The position numbers were made by a program, and so were the translations under genes. The notes beneath the pieces are model-generated. The model searched no databases. It saw only the letters and a list, made by a program, of their open reading frames with translations, and had not been told where the DNA came from. From NCBI RefSeq assembly GCF_029543245.1, contig NZ_JARQWV010000016.1:62001-126000 (forward strand): DNA of 64,000 nt, in the 5' to 3' direction. This stretch comes from Caulobacter endophyticus. GTDB lineage: Bacteria; Pseudomonadota; Alphaproteobacteria; Caulobacterales; Caulobacteraceae. Positions 33,435 to 41,499 of the stretch are shown piece after piece. Positions within the stretch are counted from its first letter, which is position 1. The number at the start of each line of letters is the position of its first letter.

Positions 33435-33450
33435 CCAAACAAACGTTTGG
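33435..33450. promoter_or_regulatory. Palindrome CCAAAC-AAAC-GTTTGG before MaoC gene
   Basis: A perfect 6-bp inverted repeat with a 4-nt spacer lies 11 bp upstream of ATG 33462 and overlaps the ribosome-binding GGGAG. A repressor bound here would block both transcription and start access. Factor unknown. Confidence 0.5.
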
Positions 33451-33461
33451 GAGAACGCCGC

Positions 33462-33911
33462 ATGAAAGAGATCGCCTTCGCCGACATCGCCAGCCTGGTC
33501 GGGCAGGAGGTCGGGGTGTCCGACTGGGTCGAGATCAGCCAGGAGCGGGTCAACCAGTTCGCCGAGGCCACCGGCGACCACCAGTGGATCCATATCGACG
33601 TCGAGCGGGCGACGCGCGAGATCGGCGGACCGATCGCCCACGGCTACCTGACGCTGTCGCTGATCCCGATGCTGGGCGCGGGCATCCTTCACGTCACCGG
33701 CGTGACGCGCGGCATCAACTACGGCTGCGACAAGGTGCGGTTCACCAACATGGTCCGCGTGGGCAAGCGGGTGCGGATGCGCCAGAAACTGGTCAGCGTG
33801 GAGCCCAAGGCCGGCGGCCTGCAGATGAAGAACGAGTGCACCATCGAGATCGAGGGCGAGGAGCGCCCGGCCTGCGTGGCCGAGACGATCTCGATCATCT
33901 ACGGGGGTTAG
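33462..33911 (+). CDS. MaoC-like (R)-enoyl-CoA hydratase
   Basis: A 149-residue hot-dog-fold protein from ATG 33462. DWVEISQERVNQFAEATGDHQWIHIDVERA has the catalytic Asp/His-type hydratase motif, followed by GPIAHGYLTLSLIPML and NYGCDKVRFTNMVRVGKRVR. MaoC enzymes hydrate enoyl-CoA to (R)-3-hydroxyacyl-CoA. It may belong to the acyl-CoA gene set upstream, though the Nramp gene lies between. Confidence 0.92.
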   Translation: MKEIAFADIASLVGQEVGVSDWVEISQERVNQFAEATGDHQWIHIDVERATREIGGPIAHGYLTLSLIPMLGAGILHVTGVTRGINYGCDKVRFTNMVRVGKRVRMRQKLVSVEPKAGGLQMKNECTIEIEGEERPACVAETISIIYGG

Positions 33912-33950
33912 AGGAAGCGAATCGACGGTCAGCTTTTCGAAAGCTGAAAA

Positions 33951-34000
33951 CGTCCCCCCTCCGGCCCTTTGGGCCACCTCCCCCAGAGGGGAGGATCCTG
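33951..34000. repeat. Palindromic intergenic repeat, family R1 copy b (half unit)
   Basis: CGTCCCCCCTCCGGCCC, the GGGCC hairpin and CCCCCAGAGGGGAGGAT match the right half of R1 copies a, c and d. It lies in the convergent gap between MaoC and CsbD genes, next to a separate terminator hairpin. Confidence 0.78.
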
Positions 34001-34008
34001 GAAAGACG

Positions 34009-34036
34009 AAGGCCCCGGATCGCTCCGGGGCCTTTG
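34009..34036 (+). terminator. Terminator hairpin between MaoC and CsbD genes
   Basis: AAGGCCCCGGA (34009-34019) pairs with TCCGGGGCCTT (34024-34034), loop TCGC, with TGTTC after. It may act in both directions for the convergent genes. Confidence 0.78.
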
Positions 34037-34057
34037 TTCATGAGGCTTGCGCCAAGC

Positions 34058-34240
34058 CTAGTGCTTGATCGCGTCGCCGATCTTGTCCTGGGCCTGGCCG
34101 ACCTTGTTCTGGACGTCGCCCTTGACCTTCTGGGCCTTGCCCTCGGCTTCGAGGCGTTCGTTGTCCGTGGCCTTGCCGACGGCTTCCTTGACGGCGCCCA
34201 CGCCCTTGTCGACGGCGCCTTCCACACGATTGGTGCTCAT
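34058..34240 (-). CDS. CsbD family stress protein
   Basis: A 60-residue CsbD protein from ATG 34240: STNRVEGAVDKGVGAVKEAVGKATDNERLEAEGKAQKVKGDVQNKVGQAQDKIGDAIKH. The family is small, helical and charged, induced by general stress in many bacteria, and its biochemical role is unclear. GGAG lies upstream. A lipoprotein relative is encoded at 19701. Confidence 0.92.
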   Translation of the reverse strand: MSTNRVEGAVDKGVGAVKEAVGKATDNERLEAEGKAQKVKGDVQNKVGQAQDKIGDAIKH

Positions 34241-34330
34241 TGGCTTGCTCCTGCTAGCGTTGAACTCCCCATTCGAACGGGGCCCCGGGAGCAATGGTTC
34301 CTAGCTTGGCTGGAGCCGATTTCGTCGAAA

Positions 34331-35179
34331 TCAGCGATTAAAGCCGGGCGCGGCGACGGCCTGGACGGCGACCACGTCCTGGGCGGCCGCCACGCTGGGC
34401 GGCTTGGCCGGCGCGGCCTGGATCAGCGGCGGCCCCGACGGCTTGTCGAGTTGGGCCACCGTCTCGCGGATATACTTGGCGTGGGTGACGATGCCGATCT
34501 CGAGGCGCTCGCCCGACAGCTCGACCTGCTGGGTCAGCATGCCGGCCACGAACTGCACCTCCTGGCTTTCGGTCGAGCCCGGACGGCGGCGCGCCCCCTC
34601 GGCCATGAACACCGGCCCGCCCGAATTGCCGGGGAAGACCGAGAAATCCATCAGGAAGGTCGGGAAGGCGCTGGCCGGGGCCAGCGGATAAGACGCCACC
34701 CGGCCCGAGCGCAGGATCGGAAAGCCCGCGGTGTTGGCCGACAGGCCGCGCGGGAAACCCAGCGCCATCATCTCGTCGCCGGGACCAAGGCTGTACTTGT
34801 TGAAGGTGTCGTCCTGGGCCAGCCAGGCCAGCGGAATGGCGGCCTTGGCGAACTCGGGCGGGGCCTCGACGACGATGGCGGCGACGTCGCGGCTGGGATG
34901 CTTGACCCACAGGGGATGATCGCCGTCACGGATCTTCAGGGTGCGGGGGTCATAGCGCCAGACCCCCTCCTTGCTCTGCACGCGATAGCCGATCTTGGCC
35001 GACACCGAGGGCATGCGGTCGAAGACGTGGGCGGCGGTGACCAGGATGGTCCGCGGGCGGCCGTCGGGCGTGGGATCCTCGATCAGGAAGCCGGTGCCGA
35101 CCGTGCGCGAACCATCCGCGAGCGGTTGCTCCAGTTGCACTGTCGCCTGGATCAGATCGACCGACAGGTCCCAAGCCAT
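34331..35179 (-). CDS. Trypsin-like serine protease without a signal peptide
   Basis: A 282-residue chymotrypsin-fold protease. Triad: His in VTAAHVFDR, Asp in RDVAAIVVEA, Ser in FPGNSGGPVF. The N-terminus (MAWDLSVDLIQATVQLEQP) has no signal peptide or membrane helix, so it is probably cytoplasmic, unlike most Deg/Htr proteases, and no PDZ domain follows. The last 50 residues are Ala/Pro-rich. It is divergent from the oligopeptidase B gene. Substrate unknown. Confidence 0.88.
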   Translation of the reverse strand: MAWDLSVDLIQATVQLEQPLADGSRTVGTGFLIEDPTPDGRPRTILVTAAHVFDRMPSVSAKIGYRVQSKEGVWRYDPRTLKIRDGDHPLWVKHPSRDVAAIVVEAPPEFAKAAIPLAWLAQDDTFNKYSLGPGDEMMALGFPRGLSANTAGFPILRSGRVASYPLAPASAFPTFLMDFSVFPGNSGGPVFMAEGARRRPGSTESQEVQFVAGMLTQQVELSGERLEIGIVTHAKYIRETVAQLDKPSGPPLIQAAPAKPPSVAAAQDVVAVQAVAAPGFNR

Positions 35180-35283
35180 GTACGCCTCGTCTCCGATTCA
35201 ACCTTAGACGTCGTATGAGTTTGACCAGACGCATCAGGCGCAACAAGTTGGCGTTCTGACGCATCCGAGGGGGAATCTGTCCA

Positions 35284-37464
35284 ATGAACCGGCGCGAAAT
35301 GATGACGAGCGTTGCCGCCGTCGCCGCCACGTCCTCCGCCCTCATCCCCGGGAGTTCCATGTCCGCCACCGCCAAGCCCGTTCCCCCCGTCGCCAAGAAG
35401 GTTCCCAAGAAGATCGAGCAGCTGGGCCGGGTGCGCGTCGACGACTACGCCTGGATGAAGGACGACAACTGGCAGAAGGTCCTGCGCGACCCCAGCCTGA
35501 TCAAGGCCGACGTCAAGGAGCACCTGACCGCCGAGAACGCCTATGTGAAGGCGATGCTGGCCCCGACGCAGGACCTGCAGAAGGCGATGTTCGAGGAGAT
35601 GAAGGGCCGCATCAAGGAGGATGACTCCTCGGTCCCCTCGCCCGACGGCCCCTATGACTACTATTCGCGGTTCGCGATCGGCGGCCAGCACCCGATCTAC
35701 GCCCGTCGGCCGCGCGGGAAGACCGACGGCGAGGAAGTGCTGCTCGACAGCGACGCCCTGGCCAAGGGCAAGGCCTACAGCCAGGTCAGCGCCGCCGACC
35801 ACAGCCCCGACCACAAGCTGTTCGCCTATGCCGAAGACGCCCAAGGCTCGGAAGTCCACAAGATCTACGTCAAGGACCTGACCACCGGCGAGATCCTGGC
35901 CGAACCGGTCGACAGCAGCACCGGCGACTTCACCTGGTCGCCCGACTCAAAGTGGCTGTTCTGGACCCACCGCGACGACAACGGCCGCTCCGACAAGATC
36001 TATCGCCGCCCCGCGCGTGGCGGGCTGAAGGACGACGTGCTGGTCTATGAAGAGCCTGACGACGGCTTCTTCGTCAGCGTCAGCGTCACCGGCTCGGACG
36101 CCTTCATCGTCATCAGCGCCGGCGACCACGAGACCTCGGAAACCCTGCTGATCCCGGCGAGCGACGTCACCGCCAAGCCGAAGGCCGTAGAGCCGCGCAC
36201 GCCGGGCCTGCGCTATTCGGTCGAGCACTGGGACGGCAAGTTCGTCATCCTGACCAACGCCGACGACGCCATCGACTTCAAGCTGGTCGAGGCGCCGGTC
36301 GACAATCCGGGCCGCGCCAACTGGAAGGACTTCGTGGCCCACAAGCCGGGGACCTTCATCACCGGCCACGCCGCCTACAAGGACCATCTGGTCCGCGTCG
36401 AGCGCGTCAACGCCAACACCCGCATCGTCATCACCGACCGCGCCACCAAGGCCGAAAAGCCGATCGTCGTCGACGAGCAGGCCTATGTGCTGAGCGTCGA
36501 GGGCGGCTACGAGTTCGACACCCCCACCCTGCGCTACGTCTACCAATCGCCCACGACCCCGCGTCAGTGGTTCGACTACGACATGCGCAGCGGCGACAAG
36601 GTGCTGCGCAAGACCCAGGAGATCCCCTCGGGCCACGATCCTTCGAAGTACGTGACCAAGCGCCTCTATGCGAAGGCGCCCGACGGCGCCGAGGTGCCGG
36701 TGACCGTGCTGATGAAGAAGGACGTCAAGCTGGACGGCAAGGCGCCGCTCTTGCTGTACGGCTACGGCAGCTACGGCATGTCGATGGATCCGTCGTTCTC
36801 GATCCGCAACTTCAGCCTGGTCGACCGCGGCTGGATCTGGGCCACCGCCCACATCCGCGGCGGCTCGGAAAAGGGCTACGGCTGGTTCCTGGACGGCAAG
36901 AAGTTCAAGAAGAAGAACACCTTCACCGACTTCATCGCCTGCGCCGAGCACCTGCATGCGAACGGCTACGGCGCCAAGGGCGCGACGGTGGCCTATGGCG
37001 GCTCGGCCGGCGGCATGCTGATGGGCGCGATCACCAACCTGCGGCCGGATCTGTGGTCGGGCATCATCGGGGCGGTGCCGTTCGTCGACGTGCTCAACAC
37101 CATGAGCGACACCTCGCTGCCGCTGACCCCGCCGGAATGGCCCGAATGGGGCAATCCGCTGGAGGACAAGGAAGCCTACGACTACATCGCCAGCTATTCC
37201 CCGTACGACAACGTCGCCGCCAAGCCCTATCCGGCCGTGCTGGCGACCGGCGGCCTGTCGGACCCGCGCGTCACCTATTGGGAGCCGGAGAAGTGGGCGG
37301 CCAAGCTGCGCGAGCACACCACCAGCGGCAATCCGATCCTGCTGAAGATCAACATGGATGCCGGCCACGGCGGCGCCTCGGGCCGCTTCGACTTCCTCAA
37401 GGAGATCGCGCTCGACTACGCCTTCGCCGTGTGGGCGGTCGACAAGGGCTGGACGAAGGCCTGA
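35284..37464 (+). CDS. ptrB: Oligopeptidase B (S9 family), exported form
   Basis: A 726-residue serine peptidase. The first part is a seven-bladed propeller; the C-terminal alpha/beta hydrolase has GYGSYGMSMDPSF, AHIRGGSEKGYGW, the nucleophile in YGGSAGGMLMG, and His in DAGHGG. It cleaves short peptides after Arg/Lys. The N-terminus (MNRREMMTSVAAVAATSSALIPG) has two Arg followed by a hydrophobic stretch, which looks like a Tat signal, suggesting a periplasmic enzyme rather than the usual cytosolic one. Confidence 0.92.
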   Translation: MNRREMMTSVAAVAATSSALIPGSSMSATAKPVPPVAKKVPKKIEQLGRVRVDDYAWMKDDNWQKVLRDPSLIKADVKEHLTAENAYVKAMLAPTQDLQKAMFEEMKGRIKEDDSSVPSPDGPYDYYSRFAIGGQHPIYARRPRGKTDGEEVLLDSDALAKGKAYSQVSAADHSPDHKLFAYAEDAQGSEVHKIYVKDLTTGEILAEPVDSSTGDFTWSPDSKWLFWTHRDDNGRSDKIYRRPARGGLKDDVLVYEEPDDGFFVSVSVTGSDAFIVISAGDHETSETLLIPASDVTAKPKAVEPRTPGLRYSVEHWDGKFVILTNADDAIDFKLVEAPVDNPGRANWKDFVAHKPGTFITGHAAYKDHLVRVERVNANTRIVITDRATKAEKPIVVDEQAYVLSVEGGYEFDTPTLRYVYQSPTTPRQWFDYDMRSGDKVLRKTQEIPSGHDPSKYVTKRLYAKAPDGAEVPVTVLMKKDVKLDGKAPLLLYGYGSYGMSMDPSFSIRNFSLVDRGWIWATAHIRGGSEKGYGWFLDGKKFKKKNTFTDFIACAEHLHANGYGAKGATVAYGGSAGGMLMGAITNLRPDLWSGIIGAVPFVDVLNTMSDTSLPLTPPEWPEWGNPLEDKEAYDYIASYSPYDNVAAKPYPAVLATGGLSDPRVTYWEPEKWAAKLREHTTSGNPILLKINMDAGHGGASGRFDFLKEIALDYAFAVWAVDKGWTKA

Positions 37465-37469
37465 GAAAG

Positions 37470-37578
37470 CCCCTTCCCCCTCGCGGGGAAGGGGTTGGGG
37501 ATGGGGGCGCCGGCGTTGTCGTCCGCCGACACGGCGCTGACACCCCCACCCCTGCCCCTCCCCGCAAGGGAGAGGGGT
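37470..37578. repeat. Inverted repeat, family R5 copy b
   Basis: The block has CCCCTTCCCCCTCGCGGGGAAGGGG, GTTGGGGATGGGGG, then CACCCCCACCCCTGCCCC and CTCCCCGCAAGGGAGAGG. It lies between tandem genes, oligopeptidase B and acetyltransferase, and resembles 27721-27841. Confidence 0.8.
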
Positions 37579-37582
37579 TCAT

Positions 37583-38146
37583 GTGTTTCTGGAGTTTCGC
37601 TTGATCATCCGCCCCTCCACCGACGCCGATATCGGTGCGATCACGGCCATCTACGGCTGGAACGTGCTCAACGGCCTGGGCACCTTCGAGGAAGTTCCGC
37701 CCGACGAGGCCGAGATGGCCCGGCGGCGCGGCGCGTTCCTGGAGCGCGGCCTGCCCTATCTGGTCGCAGAGCTGGACGGAAAGGTGCTGGGCTACGCCTA
37801 TGCCGGCCCGTTCCGGCTGCGCGCGGCCTATCGCTACACCGTCGAGGACAGCATCTATGTCGCCCCCGATGCGGCCGGCAAAGGCGTCGGCAAGGCGCTG
37901 CTGACGGCGCTGATCGAGGCCTGCGAGGCCCTGGGCCTTCGCCAGATGTGCGCGGTGATCGGCGACAGCGGCAACGCCGCGTCGATCGGCGTGCACGCCG
38001 CCCTGGGGTTCGAGCACAAGGGCGTGTTTCCGGCCATGGGCTACAAGTTCGACCGCTGGGTTGACCTCGTGTGGATGCAGCGGCCGCTGAACGGCGGCGG
38101 CGAGACCCCGCCCGACGCGCCCGGCATGTCGCTGAGCGGCGTGTGA
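37583..38146 (+). CDS. GNAT acetyltransferase, phosphinothricin-acetyltransferase type
   Basis: A 187-residue GNAT enzyme. IRPSTDADIGAITAIYGWNVLNGLGTFEEVPP, then GYAYAGPFRLRAAYRYTVEDSIYVAPDAAGKGVGKALLTALIEAC, and the end SIGVHAALGFEHKGVFPAMGYKFDRWVDLVWMQR match the PAT/Bar/YncA group, which acetylates small amines such as phosphinothricin or methionine sulfone. The start is uncertain: GTG 37583 or TTG 37601, the latter with GGAG just upstream. Confidence 0.9.
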   Translation: MFLEFRLIIRPSTDADIGAITAIYGWNVLNGLGTFEEVPPDEAEMARRRGAFLERGLPYLVAELDGKVLGYAYAGPFRLRAAYRYTVEDSIYVAPDAAGKGVGKALLTALIEACEALGLRQMCAVIGDSGNAASIGVHAALGFEHKGVFPAMGYKFDRWVDLVWMQRPLNGGGETPPDAPGMSLSGV

Positions 38147-38194
38147 CATCGGGGGTGGTTGCGCCGCGTTGCGACCGCCCCTAGTTTCCCGCCC

Positions 38195-38557
38195 ATGCGC
38201 GGGCTTCGGGTCCTTCTTCTGGCCTTGATCGCGGTGGCTTTCGCCGCCGGCGGGATCATGCGCGCCGCGCCCGCCGAGGCGTCGACGATCCCCATGCCGC
38301 CCTGCCACGAGATGGCGATGGCGGACGCGATGCATCACGCGCCGGCCGATGCGGACCACGAAGACGGCCAGGCCGACCACAAGTCCAAGCCGGGAGCCAT
38401 GGCGACCAACTGCTGCGTCGGCTGCCTGCCGGCCGGACAGAAGGCCGTGGTCGGCGATATGGCCGCGCTGGCCGCCACCGACATCGTGTTCGCCGACCTG
38501 CACGCGCCGCTGGACGGCCTGGAGGCCGCGCCGGAGCCCCGCCCTCCGCGCGCCTGA
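38195..38557 (+). CDS. Exported His/Met/Cys-rich small protein, DUF2946-like
   Basis: A 120-residue protein with a signal peptide (LRVLLLALIAVAFAAGGIMRAAPAEA), then a metal-like segment: MPPCHEMAMADAMHHAPADADHEDGQADHK and a Cys-rich CCVGC motif. The mix of His, Met and Cys suggests copper or other soft-metal binding in the periplasm. It lies 76 bp upstream of another His-rich exported protein in the same direction, so the two are likely one unit. Exact function unknown. Confidence 0.72.
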   Translation: MRGLRVLLLALIAVAFAAGGIMRAAPAEASTIPMPPCHEMAMADAMHHAPADADHEDGQADHKSKPGAMATNCCVGCLPAGQKAVVGDMAALAATDIVFADLHAPLDGLEAAPEPRPPRA

Positions 38558-38633
38558 TCGCAAGACCGCGCGCCGTATAGAGCGCGCCGCAACAACACGT
38601 CTTACGATCACAGTTTCCAAGAAAGGCAGTCCG

Positions 38634-40031
38634 ATGACCGCCCTCTCCTTCCGTACGCGCCTGCTCGCCGGCGCGGGCTTCGTCGCGGGCCTGACGCTCG
38701 CCGCCCCTGCCCTGGCTCAGCACCATGGCGACCATGCGGGCCACGCCATGCCTGCGCCCTCAACAGAGGCTCAGCCTCCCGCTCCGGCCCAGGACGCGCC
38801 GCCGGCCGATCCGCACGCCGGTCATGCGATGGATGACGACAACTGGGTGGAAAGCCCCGTCGGCTTCGCGCGGCCGATGAGCAGCCCCTTGGGCCGATAC
38901 TCGATGAACCGCGACGCGGGGGCCACCGGCTGGCAGCCGGACGCCTCGCCGATGTTTGGCGTGATGAAGCACAGCGGCGACTGGATGCTGATGGGCCACG
39001 TGCTGCTCAACGGCGTCTATGTCGACCAGGGCGGCCCACGCGGCGGCTCCAAGGCCTTTGCGGCCGGCATGCTGATGGGCATGGCCCAGCGCCAGGTCGG
39101 TCCGGGCATGCTGGGCTTCAAGGCCATGGTCAGCCCTGACCCGTTCATGGGCAAGAGCGGCTACCCCCTGCTGCTGGCCACCGGCGAGACGGCCGACGGC
39201 GAGCACCCGCTGATCGACCGCCAGCATCCGCACGACCTGATCATGGAGATGTCGGCCAGCTACAGCCTGAGCGTCGGTGAGAAATCGGACGTCTATCTCT
39301 ATGCCGGCCTGCCCGGCTCGCCCGCCTACGGCCCGCCGGCCTTCATGCACCGACAGGCCTCGATGGACAGCCCCGAGGCGCCGATCAGCCACCACTGGTT
39401 CGACTCGACCCACATCACCTTCGGCGTGGTCACGGCCGGCTTCTCGCATGCTGACTGGAAGATAGAGACCAGCGCCTTCCGCGGCCGCGAGCCCGACCAG
39501 AAGCGCTACGATATCGAGACCGGCGAGCTGGACAGCGTCTCGGCCCGCCTGTCGTACAATCCGACGCCCAACTGGGCTCTGCAGACCAGCTGGGCGAAGA
39601 TCAACAGCCCCGAGGCCCTGGACCCGGACAGCGACGAGGCCCGGGTCTCGGCCAGCGCGCTCTATGCCCGACCGCTGGGCAGGGACGGTTCGGTCAGCGC
39701 CACCCTGGCCTGGTCGCGCAAGGACCGCATTCCGGGCGACGCCCTGCAGGCCTGGCTGGCCGAAGGTTCGGTGAAGCCCAACGACCGCTGGACCATCTTC
39801 GCCCGCGCCGAGCAGGTCGAGCAGGACGAGCTGGCCGACCATCACGGCTCGCACGCCGGCGAGGCCTACACGGTGCGTCGCGTCTCGCTTGGAGCGATCC
39901 GCGACTTCGTGGTGGCGCCGAAGGTGAAGTTCGGGATCGGCGGCCTAGTCAGCGCCTACGACGCGCCGGAAGCGCTGGGCTATGACGACCCGATGGGCGG
40001 CATGGCCTTCGTGCGCCTGCGGATCGGCTAG
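38634..40031 (+). CDS. Exported His-rich outer-membrane-like protein
   Basis: A 465-residue protein from ATG 38634, with a signal peptide (LLAGAGFVAGLTLAAPALAQ) and an N-terminal His/Met-rich zone (HHGDHAGHAMPAPS, DPHAGHAMDDDNW). The rest has alternating short beta-rich segments ending in an aromatic-poor VRLRIG, and resembles hypothetical proteins next to copper-resistance genes. A beta-barrel in the outer membrane is likely. With the upstream gene it may handle copper. A strong terminator follows. Confidence 0.75.
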   Translation: MTALSFRTRLLAGAGFVAGLTLAAPALAQHHGDHAGHAMPAPSTEAQPPAPAQDAPPADPHAGHAMDDDNWVESPVGFARPMSSPLGRYSMNRDAGATGWQPDASPMFGVMKHSGDWMLMGHVLLNGVYVDQGGPRGGSKAFAAGMLMGMAQRQVGPGMLGFKAMVSPDPFMGKSGYPLLLATGETADGEHPLIDRQHPHDLIMEMSASYSLSVGEKSDVYLYAGLPGSPAYGPPAFMHRQASMDSPEAPISHHWFDSTHITFGVVTAGFSHADWKIETSAFRGREPDQKRYDIETGELDSVSARLSYNPTPNWALQTSWAKINSPEALDPDSDEARVSASALYARPLGRDGSVSATLAWSRKDRIPGDALQAWLAEGSVKPNDRWTIFARAEQVEQDELADHHGSHAGEAYTVRRVSLGAIRDFVVAPKVKFGIGGLVSAYDAPEALGYDDPMGGMAFVRLRIG

Positions 40032-40042
40032 GCCCAAAGCAA

Positions 40043-40070
40043 AAGCCCCGCCGGCGGACCGGCGGGGCTT
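40043..40070. terminator. Bidirectional terminator between the His-rich gene and mucR
   Basis: AAGCCCCGCCGG (40043-40054) and CCGGCGGGGCTT (40059-40070), loop CGGA, form a perfect 12-bp stem with TTTC on the plus side and CTTTTGC on the minus side. It lies in a 71-bp convergent gap and would end both transcripts. Confidence 0.85.
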
Positions 40071-40102
40071 TCGTGTTTTCGGGGCTCTTTAAAAGAACCG
40101 GA

Positions 40103-40540
40103 TCAGGCCTTGCGGGCGCGGGCCTTGCCCGGAGCCTTGGCCTTGCGGCCGCCTTGACCCAGGCCCAGGGCCTTGGCCATGGCCGAACGGGCCTCGCTGT
40201 AGGACGGCGCCGTGGTCGGGTAGTCGGCCGGCAGGCCCCACTTGGACTTGTATTCGGCGACGGTCATGCCGTGGGTGGTCAGGTGACGCTTCAGCGTCTT
40301 GTAGGGCTTGCCGTCCTCGAAGCTGATCAGGGCGTCCGGCGTGATGCTCTTGCGGATCTGGGCCGGAGTAGCCTTGGTAACAGTCTCGGTCACCGGCGCT
40401 TCCGGCGAACCAAGACCGGCAAGGGCGTCGTGCGTGGCCCGAATCAGAGCCGGCAGGTCAGAGACCGAGGTCGTGTTGTTGGCCACATAGTTGGCAACGA
40501 TCTCAGCGGTCAGCTCGATCAGGGTCGATTTGTCTTCCAC
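40103..40540 (-). CDS. mucR: MucR/Ros family transcriptional regulator (second copy)
   Basis: A 145-residue MucR-type protein, start GTG 40540 with GGAG upstream. Its order is like the copy at 24747: IELTAEIVANYVANNTTSVSDLPALIRATHDALAGLGSPEAP, then SFEDGKPYKTLKRHLTTHGMTVAEYKSKWGLPADYPTTAPSYSEARS and a basic tail KARARKA. The zinc-finger Cys seen in the first copy is replaced by Ser, so zinc binding is doubtful. In Caulobacter the two MucR proteins control the G1/S transition together with SciP. Confidence 0.92.
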   Translation of the reverse strand: MEDKSTLIELTAEIVANYVANNTTSVSDLPALIRATHDALAGLGSPEAPVTETVTKATPAQIRKSITPDALISFEDGKPYKTLKRHLTTHGMTVAEYKSKWGLPADYPTTAPSYSEARSAMAKALGLGQGGRKAKAPGKARARKA

Positions 40541-40982
40541 GGCGTCACTCCACAATGACTTTAAATTCGGAAATACACCCGCCCTGTGGAATTACAAGTA
40601 CACAAATACGCAATCGACCGAGCAACGCTCCGCGAAAACAGGCTTTATTTCGTAGCAACAATGTCGACGGCGGATTTTCAAAGCCTTAGCCGTAAGCGAG
40701 GGCGCTCGCGCTCAAGTTCAGTTGCGGTCGCAGACGTTTTCGCATGCGCGAAGACCGACAAGGGTCGCGTGCATTTGCACTGTGCATAACGCAGGGCCGG
40801 CGCTTGAGATTCGCCCAGCTCTCTCAGCCCCCGGCGCAGACCCGGGCGAACACGCTCTGCAACGGACAAGCGCTCGCAGGCGCGAAATCGCGGCGACGCA
40901 AAGCACAGCTTCAAGGGAGACAAATGATCGCGATGTAAACGCGGCGCCGGGGGCGGAGCGCTGATCAACGATGAGGAGAGGG
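40541..40982. other. Long intergenic region upstream of mucR without a gene
   Basis: This 440-bp stretch has lower GC content than its neighbours, especially at 40555-40700. It should hold the mucR promoter. No coding frame with family similarity and no tRNA or clear hairpin was seen. It ends at the tRNA-Gln 3' end. Confidence 0.5.
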
Positions 40983-41056
40983 TGGCTGGGGAACTAGGAC
41001 TCGAACCTAGAATGACGGTACCAAAAACCGCAGTGTTACCATTACACCATTCCCCA
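40983..41056 (-). tRNA. tRNA-Gln (anticodon TTG), CCA encoded
   Basis: The minus-strand RNA starts TGGGGAATGG and ends CCCCAGCCA, with the T loop GGTTCGAGTCC and anticodon loop TTTTGGT; the anticodon TTG lies at 41022-41024. The acceptor stem TGGGGAA pairs with TTCCCCA. The whole is 74 nt including CCA. Confidence 0.95.
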
Positions 41057-41241
41057 GCAGGAACGGCTGCCGACCCAGTGGGCCGCGGCGAGGCGGTGGA
41101 GATAGCTCAGGATTCGGACGGTGGCAACGCCCTCCAAATTCTTTTTTTGGGTCTATTTTCGCGCTTGCGACTCTCCTGACCGCCGCCTATAAGCCGCCTC
41201 CCAAGTCGAGCACAGCCAACTGGCGGCGCGGCTTCGGAAGT

Positions 41242-41318
41242 CGGAGTGTGGCTCAGTCTGGTAGAGCACTGCGTTCGGGACGCAGGGGTCGCAGGTTCAA
41301 ATCCTGCCACTCCGACCA
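41242..41318 (+). tRNA. tRNA-Pro (anticodon CGG), CCA encoded
   Basis: The 77-nt plus-strand gene starts CGGAGTGTGG and ends CACTCCGACCA, with T loop GGTTCAAATCC. The anticodon stem CTGCG/CGCAG flanks the loop TTCGGGA; anticodon CGG lies at 41276-41278, reading CCG codons. Confidence 0.95.
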
Positions 41319-41499
41319 TCTTCTCTCCCGAGAAAATTTCCTTATTTGCATCGCCCGGGCCACAAGTTCGGCAGGTTGCGTGCTGTTCATTTGACCGCAA
41401 CGCGACAGCCGCTAGCTTGCGAGCACATTGAAGCGCGACGGACGCACGACCACCTGTGCTTTTCGTCCGCCGCGCCTTGGCTATCGCAACGGGACCCCG

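Noticed and set aside
40541..40982. Small coding frames between mucR and tRNA-Gln
   Set aside because: The frames at 40586-40964 have mixed composition, no ribosome site and overlap each other on both strands.
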